Positions 35,651 to 44,874 of a stretch of DNA of 64,000 nt are shown one piece after another. The notes below the pieces were generated by a model. It saw nothing but the letters and a program-made list of their open reading frames with translations. It had not been told where the DNA came from and did no database searches. The stretch's first letter is position 1; each line of letters starts with the position of its first letter. This DNA is from Micromonospora phaseoli (GTDB taxonomy: Bacteria; Actinomycetota; Actinomycetes; Mycobacteriales; Micromonosporaceae), in contig NZ_FNYV01000003.1 in assembly GCF_900109115.1 (NCBI RefSeq), positions 90,843-154,842 of the forward strand, read 5' to 3'. Made by a program: the position numbers and the translations under genes.

Positions 35651-36499
35651 TCAGTACGAGTAGAAGCCCTGGCCGGTCTTGCGGCCCAGGTCGCCGGCGG
35701 TGGCCATCCGCTGGAGCAGCTCCGGTGGGAAGAACTTCTCGTCGGCGGTGTCGGTGTAGATGTTGCGCGTCGCGTTGAGCAACACGTCGACGCCGGTCAG
35801 GTCGACGGTGGCCAGCGGACCCATCGCGTGCCCGAAGCCGAGCTTGCAGGCGGTGTCCAGGTCCTCGGCCGAGATGACACCCGCCTCGACCAGCTTGACC
35901 GCCTCCATGGCCAGGGCGCAGATCAGCCGGGTGGTGACGAAGCCGGCGATGTCGCGGTTGACCACCACGACCGTCTTGCCGATCTCCTCGGCGAACGACT
36001 TCGCCGCGTCCAGGGCGGCGTCGCTGGTCTTGTACCCGCGGACCAGCTCGCAGAGCTTCATCATCGGCACCGGCGAGAAGAAGTGGGTGCCGACGACCGA
36101 CTCGGGACGCTCGGTGACCGCCGCGATCTGGGTCACCGGGATGGCCGAGGTGTTGGTGGCCAGCACCGCGTCCGTCTTGCAGATCTTGTCCAGCGCCCGG
36201 AATACCTCGTGCTTGATCTCCAGCTTCTCGAAGACCGCCTCGACGACGATGTCCGCGTCGGCCGCCGCCTCCAGGTCGGTCGTCGGGGTGATCCGCCCGA
36301 GCGCCGCCTCGACGTCGTCCGCGGAGATCTTCCCCTTCTCGGCGAACCGCTCCAGCGACTTCCGGATGCCGGTAAGGCCGCGCCGCGTCGCCGCGTCGTC
36401 CAGATCCCGCAGCACCACCTGCCAGCCTGCCTGCGCCGCCACCTGAGCGATACCCGAGCCCATCAGCCCGGCACCGACGACCGCGAGTCGACCCGCCAT
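35651..36499 (-). CDS. 3-hydroxybutyryl-CoA dehydrogenase (single-unit)
   Basis: 282 residues from the ATG at 36499, chosen because it directly precedes the Rossmann strand and has GGGAGAGG upstream. Motifs: VVGAGLMGSGIAQ, the catalytic THFFSPVPMM segment and GHAMGPLATVDLTG. It should make or oxidise 3-hydroxybutyryl-CoA, step two of the ethylmalonyl-CoA pathway. It has a TAGGGT -10-like box at 36537-36542 (minus strand) and an operator candidate 9 bases upstream of that, the same geometry as at icmA. Confidence 0.92.
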   Translation of the reverse strand: MAGRLAVVGAGLMGSGIAQVAAQAGWQVVLRDLDDAATRRGLTGIRKSLERFAEKGKISADDVEAALGRITPTTDLEAAADADIVVEAVFEKLEIKHEVFRALDKICKTDAVLATNTSAIPVTQIAAVTERPESVVGTHFFSPVPMMKLCELVRGYKTSDAALDAAKSFAEEIGKTVVVVNRDIAGFVTTRLICALAMEAVKLVEAGVISAEDLDTACKLGFGHAMGPLATVDLTGVDVLLNATRNIYTDTADEKFFPPELLQRMATAGDLGRKTGQGFYSY

Positions 36500-36551
36500 C
36501 TGCCTCTCCCTCGCTGCGATTGGAGTGTCTGACAGCACCCTAGTCGGCGAG

Positions 36552-36569
36552 CCTGAACGAAGCCTAAGG
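36552..36569 (-). promoter_or_regulatory. Operator candidate upstream of 3-hydroxybutyryl-CoA dehydrogenase
   Basis: Minus-strand CCTTAGGCTTCGTTCAGG, sharing CCTTA and CGTTCAGG with the icmA site at identical spacing. It begins 9 bases upstream of the TAGGGT box at 36537-36542. Confidence 0.42.
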
Positions 36570-36573
36570 CGGC

Positions 36574-38016
36574 TCAGATGGTCAGCTCGGGCTCCTCCGG
36601 TGCGGTGGCCCGCTCGACCTCGATGCCGAGCGCCCGCAGGTCCGCCACGAAGTCCGGGTAGCCCCGGTCGACGTGGTGCACGTGGGACACCTCGGTCGTC
36701 CCGTCGGCACAGAGCCCGGCGATGATCAGCCCGGCGCCGGCCCGGATGTCGGTGGCGCGCACCGGTGCGCCGGACAACCGCTCCCGGCCGCGTACCACCG
36801 CGTGGTGCCCGTCGGTCTTGATGTCCGCGCCCAGCCGCATCATCTCGTTGGCGAACATGAACCGGCCGTCGAAGATGTTCTCGGTGATCAGGGAGGCACC
36901 CTCGCTGAGCGCCGCGAGCCCGATCGCCATCGGCAGCAGGTCGGTGGCGAACCCCGGGTAGGGCAGCGTCACCACGTCCACCGCCCGGGGCCGGTCGTCC
37001 ATCCGTACCCGGAAGGCGTCCGCCCTGGTCTCCACCAACCCGCCGGCCGCGACCACCTTGTCGAGCGCGACCTCCAGGAACGCCGGGTCGAGGCCGGTCA
37101 CGGTCACGTCGCCACGGGTCATCGCCGCGCCGAAGGCCCAGGTCCCGGCGACGATCCGGTCCCCCACCGTGGCGTGCCGGACCGGCCGTAGCCGGGGTAC
37201 GCCGACGATGGTGACGGTGGACGTGCCCTCGCCATCGATCAACGCGCCCATCCGCTGGAGCATCGTGCAGATGTCGACGATCTCCGGCTCACGGGCGGCG
37301 TTGTCGATCACAGTGGTGCCGTCGGCCAGCACCGCCGCCATGATCAGATTCTCGGTCGCTCCGACGCTCGGAAAGTCCAGCACGATCTCCGCGCCGCGCA
37401 GGCCGTCGGGGGCCGAGGCGATCACGAAGCCGTGCTCGCCGCAGATGTCGGCACCCATCCTGGTCAGCCCGGAGACGTGCATGTCCAGGCCACGGGAGCC
37501 GATCGCATCGCCGCCCGGATGGGCGACCCGCACGTAGCCGCGCCGGGCCAGCAGCGGGCCGAGCACACAGATCGACGCGCGCAGCCGGCGGACCAGGTCG
37601 TAGTCGGCCTCCACGCCCGGCTGCTCCGGTACGTCGATGGTGACCGAACGGGATCGGGCCACCCCGCCGACCGCCACCATCGGGTCCACCGGATCGTCGG
37701 CGTCGAACCGTACGCCGCAGCCGAGGCGGCGCAGCACCTCGCCCATGATCGCGATGTCGGTGATCCGCGGAACGTTGGTGATCACGGTGCGGCCGGGAGC
37801 GAGCAGCGCGGCGGCCATCAGCTTCAGCGCCGAGTTCTTCGCACCGACCACGTGCACGGTGCCGGCGAGCCGGGCGCCACCGCGTACCCGGATGACGTCG
37901 ACGTCGGCGACCGCGGGGTCACCCGCGTCGCCCGGGCCGACCCCCGAGCTCCATCCCGTGCCGGCGTCCGGGCGTGCCGGGATCGTCAGGTCCGGTATCC
38001 GTAGGCTGTGCGTCAT
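36574..38016 (-). CDS. murA: UDP-N-acetylglucosamine 1-carboxyvinyltransferase
   Basis: 480 residues from the ATG at 38016. The fold repeats the EPSP-synthase half-domain. Lys60-Asn61 (VGAKNSALK) bind substrate. The catalytic loop reads [10 protein letters not shown], with Asp170 at the position of the usual cysteine. MurA adds enolpyruvate to UDP-GlcNAc, the first committed step of peptidoglycan synthesis. The Asp variant is known from mycobacteria and is not alkylated by fosfomycin. A 40-residue N-terminal extension precedes the domain. Its ATG shares the CATG at 38014-38017 with the divergent adenosyltransferase start; an ATG at 38037 is an alternative. Confidence 0.92.
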   Translation of the reverse strand: MTHSLRIPDLTIPARPDAGTGWSSGVGPGDAGDPAVADVDVIRVRGGARLAGTVHVVGAKNSALKLMAAALLAPGRTVITNVPRITDIAIMGEVLRRLGCGVRFDADDPVDPMVAVGGVARSRSVTIDVPEQPGVEADYDLVRRLRASICVLGPLLARRGYVRVAHPGGDAIGSRGLDMHVSGLTRMGADICGEHGFVIASAPDGLRGAEIVLDFPSVGATENLIMAAVLADGTTVIDNAAREPEIVDICTMLQRMGALIDGEGTSTVTIVGVPRLRPVRHATVGDRIVAGTWAFGAAMTRGDVTVTGLDPAFLEVALDKVVAAGGLVETRADAFRVRMDDRPRAVDVVTLPYPGFATDLLPMAIGLAALSEGASLITENIFDGRFMFANEMMRLGADIKTDGHHAVVRGRERLSGAPVRATDIRAGAGLIIAGLCADGTTEVSHVHHVDRGYPDFVADLRALGIEVERATAPEEPELTI

Positions 38017-38587
38017 GGCCGTCCACCTCACGCGCATCTACACCAAGGCCGGCGATGCCGGCATGACCAGGCTGAGCAACAACGAGCAGGTGCCGAAGAA
38101 CGATCCGCGGATCGCCGCGTACGCCGACGTCGACGAGTGCAACGCCGCCATCGGCGTGGCGCTCGCCCTGGGCCAGCTCGACGACGGACTGCGGACGGTG
38201 CTGGGGCTGATCCAGAACGACCTGTTCGACGTGGGGGCAGACCTGTCCACCCCGGTCGAACCGGACCCGAAGTACCCGCCGCTGCGGGTCACCGAGGAGT
38301 ACGTCGAGCGCCTCGAGGGCTGGTGCGACGAGTACAACGCGCGCCTGAGCAAGCTCGACTCCTTCATCCTCCCCGGCGGCACCGCGGGCGCGGCGCTGCT
38401 GCACGCGGCGCGGACGATCGCCCGGCGCGCCGAGCGGTCGGCGTGGGCCCTCGTCGCACATGACCCCGACCGGACTGGCCACCTCCCGGCAAAGTATCTC
38501 AACCGGCTGTCGGACCTGCTCTTCATCCTGGCAAGAACGGCAAATCCGGCCGGAGACGTGCTATGGGTGCCGGGCGGAGGCCGGTGA
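38015..38587 (+). CDS. PduO-type ATP:cob(I)alamin adenosyltransferase
   Basis: 190 residues. Motifs are the N-terminal [12 protein letters not shown] (ATP-binding), the DECNA segment, RTIARRAER and [13 protein letters not shown], all typical of the PduO/MMAB family. It makes adenosylcobalamin, the cofactor needed by the Icm and Ecm mutases encoded in this window. The start codon overlaps the divergent murA start, which leaves no room for two ordinary leaders, so at least one message is probably leaderless. Its stop overlaps the start of the next gene in GTGA. Confidence 0.93.
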   Translation: MAVHLTRIYTKAGDAGMTRLSNNEQVPKNDPRIAAYADVDECNAAIGVALALGQLDDGLRTVLGLIQNDLFDVGADLSTPVEPDPKYPPLRVTEEYVERLEGWCDEYNARLSKLDSFILPGGTAGAALLHAARTIARRAERSAWALVAHDPDRTGHLPAKYLNRLSDLLFILARTANPAGDVLWVPGGGR

Positions 38588-38976
38588 CGGTCGGAGCACT
38601 GCACCACGTGGAGGTGTGGGTACCCGACCTGAGCGCCGCGATGCGCGGTTGGGGGTGGCTCCTCGACCAGTTGGGCTGGACGCCGTTCCAGGAATGGCCG
38701 GCGGGCCGCTCCTGGCGACTCGGCCCGACGTACCTCGTGCTGGAGGAGTCGCCCGCGCTCTCCGGCCGCCGCCACGATCGGCTCGCCCCAGGGCTCAACC
38801 ACCTGGCCTTTCACTGCGGCCCACCCGCCGCCGTGGACCGGCTGGTCGCACAGGCTTCCGGGTACGGGTGGGAGTTGCTCTTCCCCGACCGTCACCCCCA
38901 TGCCGGCGGGCCCGACACGTATGCGGCGTACCTGGTGGACGGGCAGGGGTACGAGGTCGAGTTGGTGGCTTCCTGA
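38584..38976 (+). CDS. VOC-family (glyoxalase-like) protein
   Basis: 130 residues from the GTG at 38584; an ATG at 38563 is also possible. His in LHHVEVWV, a second histidine in LNHLAFHC and Glu in GYEVELVAS near the end are the metal positions of a vicinal oxygen chelate fold. The reaction is unknown. The GTGA overlap with the adenosyltransferase gene means cotranslation; a role in B12 or acyl-CoA chemistry is a guess. Two strong hairpins follow. Confidence 0.75.
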   Translation: MTVGALHHVEVWVPDLSAAMRGWGWLLDQLGWTPFQEWPAGRSWRLGPTYLVLEESPALSGRRHDRLAPGLNHLAFHCGPPAAVDRLVAQASGYGWELLFPDRHPHAGGPDTYAAYLVDGQGYEVELVAS

Positions 38977-39007
38977 TCCTCGGGTTTGCACTTGGGTTGC
39001 GGTTTTG

Positions 39008-39081
39008 GGGCTGGGGGCGACCGTGCCCGGCTCCGGGCGGTCAGGCTTGATCCCTGCGCCGGGCACGGTCGCCCCCAGCCC
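39008..39081. repeat. 24-bp perfect inverted repeat
   Basis: Bases 39008-39031 are exactly inverted at 39058-39081, with a 26-base loop. It lies 32 bases after the VOC gene stop. Longer than an ordinary terminator stem; it could be a double terminator with the next hairpin or a structured RNA. Confidence 0.6.
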
Positions 39082-39122
39082 GTCGTGGGCATCCGCCATC
39101 CGCAGGTGACGGGTCGAGAGAC

Positions 39123-39166
39123 GCCGCTGGCCGGCACCCGGGGTACGGGTGCCGGCCAGCGGCTTT
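39123..39166 (+). terminator. Intrinsic terminator-like hairpin after the VOC gene
   Basis: An 18-bp perfect stem (39123-39140 with 39146-39163), a 5-base loop, then TTTCT. Oriented to end transcription of the adenosyltransferase-VOC operon; it also faces the convergent hydrolase gene. Confidence 0.7.
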
Positions 39167-39222
39167 CTGCTCCCCCTCTGTCGAGGAAAGTCTGATCGAG
39201 ATGTGGGTCAGTTGTTGCGGGG

Positions 39223-39807
39223 TCAGCTGTTCCAGTGCTGCGCGACGAGGTCGGCGGCCAGCTGCTCCCACTGGGCGTAGTGATCCGGGTACGCCGACAC
39301 CTGCACGGTCTGCGCGGCCACGGTCAGCGGCATGTCCTGCCAGCCGTCGACCTGCTTCAGACCCTTCAGGAACGCCAGGGTCGAGTACTCCGGGTCGGTG
39401 ATCTGCTCCACCGTGCCCCAACCAGAGGTCGGACGCTGCTGGAACAGGCCCTGCGAGTCGTGGTCGTTGCGGTCACCCAGGTGACCCAGGTTCTCCAGCT
39501 TCGACTCCTGCAGGGCGGTGCCGATCGCCACCACCGCGGCACGCTCGTCCATACCGGCCTTCTTCGTCGCCGCGATGATCGCCTTCACATTCGCGGTCTG
39601 CTCATCAGACAGGTCGATCGTCGACTGACTGCCCTGCACACCGTGCGGGATCAGCTTGCCCATGTCCGGCTTGTCAGCCTGCACCACCGAGGTCGCACCC
39701 GCGACCGGAGCGGTGTCGGCGTACGCGGCCACCGGACCAGCGACCATGCCACCAGCAAACGCCACACCAGCAATACCCAGCACGCTCTTACGGAAGATCG
39801 TGTTCAT
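39223..39807 (-). CDS. Secreted lysozyme-like (transglycosylase-fold) protein
   Basis: 194 residues. A signal peptide (about 1-34, ending in AYA) is followed by a linker and an all-helical domain. The segment ALQESKLENLGH contains a plausible catalytic Glu, and DHDSQGLFQQRPTSGWG is typical of soluble lytic transglycosylase-like actinobacterial proteins. It probably cuts or binds peptidoglycan outside the cell. ATG at 39807 with GGAG 8 bases upstream. It has a long leader with a candidate SigR-type promoter and reads toward the VOC gene. Confidence 0.72.
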   Translation of the reverse strand: MNTIFRKSVLGIAGVAFAGGMVAGPVAAYADTAPVAGATSVVQADKPDMGKLIPHGVQGSQSTIDLSDEQTANVKAIIAATKKAGMDERAAVVAIGTALQESKLENLGHLGDRNDHDSQGLFQQRPTSGWGTVEQITDPEYSTLAFLKGLKQVDGWQDMPLTVAAQTVQVSAYPDHYAQWEQLAADLVAQHWNS

Positions 39808-40255
39808 GATGAAAGCTCCATTCGGGGGTTGGCACACACACCGCTAGGGGGAAGCGGACGCGTGCAAGCACCGTCAGGCGCCCAAAGACGGGGGAAAATC
39901 TCCGGCACGGGGGCTGTCAGCCGCTACCCGATGCCGGGACCAGATGTAACGACCGGCGACCCGCCACCATTCCCGGGGGTCCAGCACCCACCTCGGCGGG
40001 TGGTCCTCCTCGGCCGTTCAGGGGTGTACAACGACGCCGACCCGCCAGCCATTCCACCGCGACGCCGCCAGCCGACCGGCCGGACCGGACATCGGAGCCG
40101 ATACCACCCACGGCTGGGGATGTGCCGGTGGCGCTGCTGATCGACCTGGGCTGATCAACGCCGGATGGGCGATATGGCGCGGGTCGGGCGGGACACTGCC
40201 ATGGGCGGCGAACGGCGTCGACCACGCGGGCCACGCCCACAAACAGCCGACCGCG
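39808..40255 (-). other. 448-base region upstream of the secreted lysozyme-like gene
   Basis: No convincing coding frame. It holds a candidate ECF promoter (39948-39974) and then about 135 bases of leader with GC-rich stems. I looked for the c-di-AMP (ydaO) riboswitch that often precedes such genes in actinomycetes and do not see its conserved blocks. A CGTTCAGG half-site of the acyl-CoA operator is at 40015-40022, probably by chance. Confidence 0.5.
39948..39974 (-). promoter_or_regulatory. Candidate SigR-type promoter
   Basis: On the minus strand GGGAAT (39974-39969), exactly 18 bases, then GTT (39950-39948). This equals the Streptomyces SigR consensus GGGAAT-N18-GTT. A TTACAT housekeeping-like -10 overlaps, so the assignment is tentative. 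Confidence 0.42.
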
Positions 40256-40711
40256 TCAGGCGGCGGGCCAGTCCTGCGAGGCCATACGCGGCGAGACCGC
40301 CCCCGGAGGGGCGGCCTCGAGCCAGGAGAGAAACCCGGTGACGGTAGATCGTGCCATCGCGATCTCGACCGGGGCGTGTCGACTGGTACACCGGAGGATG
40401 ATCCAGTCGGCCGGCATGGACATTCGTTCCTGCCCCTCGGGCAGTCGCCGTCGCTCCACCGTCAGCCCTTCGCGGGAAAGCACCCGCTTGGGGCGTACCG
40501 CGAAACTGACCATGCGGTACCAGCGGAGTTCATCGCCGGCGAAGCGGCCGAAACCGGGCGACCATCCGCGACCGTCGAGCATGGTGGTGGTCCGGACGCT
40601 CAACCGGATGATGCCCCCGCTACGGGTGACCAGAGCCCGCCGGATGAAGAGGAACAGAATCGCGCCGAGGATCACGGCGAAGCCGATTCCGACCCCTTCG
40701 ACGATCTCCAT
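40256..40711 (-). CDS. DUF2550 membrane protein
   Basis: 151 residues. One N-terminal membrane helix (about 7-25) and a cytoplasmic domain with RTTTMLDGRGWSPGFGRF and WYRMVSF, typical of DUF2550. The family is almost always found right after atpC in actinobacteria, as here (14 bases between the genes). Function unknown. ATG at 40711; no strong ribosome-binding site, suggesting coupling to atpC. Confidence 0.85.
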   Translation of the reverse strand: MEIVEGVGIGFAVILGAILFLFIRRALVTRSGGIIRLSVRTTTMLDGRGWSPGFGRFAGDELRWYRMVSFAVRPKRVLSREGLTVERRRLPEGQERMSMPADWIILRCTSRHAPVEIAMARSTVTGFLSWLEAAPPGAVSPRMASQDWPAA

Positions 40712-40724
40712 CGGCGGAGTCGAC

Positions 40725-41009
40725 TCAGCTGTCCGAAGCGGCGGAGACCGGGCTGGCGCTCTCGGCAAGTACGGTGACGCCACTCTCGCTCACCGAAAGG
40801 AAGCCGCCGGCCACCTCGTAGGCGACCTGCTCGCCCCCGGGGAGCTTGATGCGTACCCGGCCGGGCTCGGCGAGCTGGCCGAGCAGGGGCGCGTGCCCCG
40901 GCAGCACACCCAGCTCACCCTCGGTCGTCCGGGCCATCACCATCTCGGCCTTGCCGGACCAGACCTTCTCCTCGACGGCCACGAGCTGGACGTTAAGCTG
41001 CTCTGCCAC
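40725..41009 (-). CDS. atpC: ATP synthase epsilon subunit, short form
   Basis: 94 residues, comprising only the N-terminal beta-sandwich ([18 protein letters not shown] to AESAS) and a Ser-rich end. The C-terminal two-helix inhibitory domain present in most bacterial epsilon subunits is missing; other actinobacterial forms I know are about 120 residues. It forms the central stalk with gamma and couples F1 to the c-ring. GGAG precedes the GTG start. It is split from atpD by an LCP gene and seems to have its own -10 box. Confidence 0.92.
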   Translation of the reverse strand: MAEQLNVQLVAVEEKVWSGKAEMVMARTTEGELGVLPGHAPLLGQLAEPGRVRIKLPGGEQVAYEVAGGFLSVSESGVTVLAESASPVSAASDS

Positions 41010-41042
41010 GCTGTCTCCTTGCTGAGGCGGCGGATTGGGAAA

Positions 41043-41048
41043 AGTCTA
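41043..41048 (-). promoter_or_regulatory. -10 box candidate of an atpC promoter
   Basis: Minus-strand TAGACT, 33 bases upstream of the atpC GTG, in the 89-base gap after the LCP gene. No strong -35. It would give atpC-DUF2550 an independent transcript. Confidence 0.35.
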
Positions 41049-41098
41049 GTCCGGCCCCGGACGCGTTCTACATGCGGGTGCCGAGACCTGCGCCACGG

Positions 41099-42253
41099 TC
41101 AACTCCTGCTCAGCAGCTTGGGGTGTTCGAGCAGGAACGGGTCCAGCAGTTCCCGCTCCAGGGCGACGAAGAACTCGTCGACCTCGGGCTCGAAGCGCTC
41201 GCCGAGGTACTTGCCGTTCTCGCTGATGCCACCGCCCGGCAGCTTGATCATCTGAATGTTGCCGGGACGGATGTCCTTGAGCGCGAGACCGAAGTCGACC
41301 ACGCTGTGCCCCCGGCCACTGAAAATCAACGACTCGCCGGCCGCCCGGAGCACCTTGTCGAGCTTGACCGGGTTGGTCACCACGTCGGCGCTGAGCGCCT
41401 GCCCGGCCATTGCCTTGACGAACTGCTGCTGGTGCCGCTGCCGGCCGTAGTCGCCGTCCGGGACGCCGTTCTCCGGGTACCGCTGGCGGACGTAGTCCAG
41501 CGCCTGCCAGCCGCTCAGGTGCTGCTTGCCCTTCGGGTAGACCGCCTGCGGCCCGATGTAACCCGCGCCGTTCGGGTTGCCCTTGCGGTGCTTGCCGTCC
41601 GGCTCGCGGTGCTCGGAGCGGACCTCCCGCTCGATGTTCATGGTGACGCCACCCATGGCGTCGACGATCTTCCGGAAGCCGGAGAAGTTGATGATCGCGC
41701 CGGCGTCGAAGCGCTCGATTCCGGTGACGTTCTGCACGGTGATGGCGAGCAGTTCGAAGCCACGCGCCGCGTCCGGCTTGCCGCCGGGCACCCGGCTGCC
41801 GTAGGACATCGCGGCGTTGAGCTTTGTGGTGTCGCCGTTGAACTCCGCCTTGCGGAACGCCGGGATGTCGACGTAGAGGTCGCGCGGCAGGGAGAAGAGG
41901 TAGGCCCGGTCCATCTCCTTCGGCACGTGCAGGACCATGATCGCGTCGGACAGCGGCGGCGTGTCCTCGTCGCGGGGGTCGATGCCGACCAGCAGGATGT
42001 TGAGCGGCCCCTTGATGTCGCTCTTGGGCGTGGCGCCGGCCGCCTGGTCGCCGAAGAGGTCGGCCTTGCCGATCGCACCCTCGTAGCGGGCCATCAGCGC
42101 CTCCGCGCCCACCAGGCTCGTGCCGCTGAGCACCATCAGCACCACGCCGAAGATGGTGCAGAGCTGCGCCCAGCGCGGCACACCCCGCCATACCGATGGG
42201 CGTCCACCGCGCTTACCGCGTCTACCGCCCCTACCGGCCTTGCCCACAAGCAT
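41099..42253 (-). CDS. LytR-CpsA-Psr (LCP) family cell-wall glycopolymer ligase
   Basis: 384 residues. Basic N-terminus, one membrane helix (about 32-52), then the extracellular LCP domain with LNILLVGID, the Asp/Arg motif SLPRDLYVDIP and KLNAAMSYG. LCP enzymes attach teichoic acid, arabinogalactan or other polymers to peptidoglycan. The ATG at 42253 directly abuts GGAG; a GTG at 42247 has better spacing. Its place between atpD and atpC is odd and it is separated from atpD by a hairpin. Confidence 0.9.
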   Translation of the reverse strand: MLVGKAGRGGRRGKRGGRPSVWRGVPRWAQLCTIFGVVLMVLSGTSLVGAEALMARYEGAIGKADLFGDQAAGATPKSDIKGPLNILLVGIDPRDEDTPPLSDAIMVLHVPKEMDRAYLFSLPRDLYVDIPAFRKAEFNGDTTKLNAAMSYGSRVPGGKPDAARGFELLAITVQNVTGIERFDAGAIINFSGFRKIVDAMGGVTMNIEREVRSEHREPDGKHRKGNPNGAGYIGPQAVYPKGKQHLSGWQALDYVRQRYPENGVPDGDYGRQRHQQQFVKAMAGQALSADVVTNPVKLDKVLRAAGESLIFSGRGHSVVDFGLALKDIRPGNIQMIKLPGGGISENGKYLGERFEPEVDEFFVALERELLDPFLLEHPKLLSRS

Positions 42254-42414
42254 CTCCGTTCGTCGCGTCCCCTGGGGAATACGGGCGCGCGTAGCCGAAT
42301 GGTTTAACCGATCACCGCTCGTCGGCGCAACGAGTGTGGCTAGACGGTATCTCGCAGGCGGCGTGATCGCCGAGCGCGGGAAACCGGGCAGCGGCGATGC
42401 TACGTCGTGAAGAT

Positions 42415-42457
42415 GAACAGAAGGCCGCCCCGGGGTTACCGGGACGGCCTTCTGTTC
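42415..42457. terminator. Hairpin at the end of the main atp operon
   Basis: GAACAGAAGGCCGCCCCGG (42415-42433) pairs with 42439-42457, 18 of 19 bases, with a 5-base loop. It lies 15 bases beyond the atpD stop, between atpD and the LCP gene. Confidence 0.7.
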
Positions 42458-42472
42458 GTTCGTGTCGAAGGG

Positions 42473-44865
<2,393 letters not shown>

Positions 44866-44874
44866 GGCTCGGCC

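Noticed and set aside
40009..40025. Further operator of the acyl-CoA set (CGTTCAGG) before the lysozyme-like gene
   Set aside because: Only a half-site, not beside a -10 box, and the gene is unrelated; kept as a sign of the background rate.
39808..40255. A c-di-AMP (ydaO) riboswitch before the lysozyme-like gene
   Set aside because: The conserved blocks ending in CCGTCAGCTAAC-type sequence are absent on either strand.
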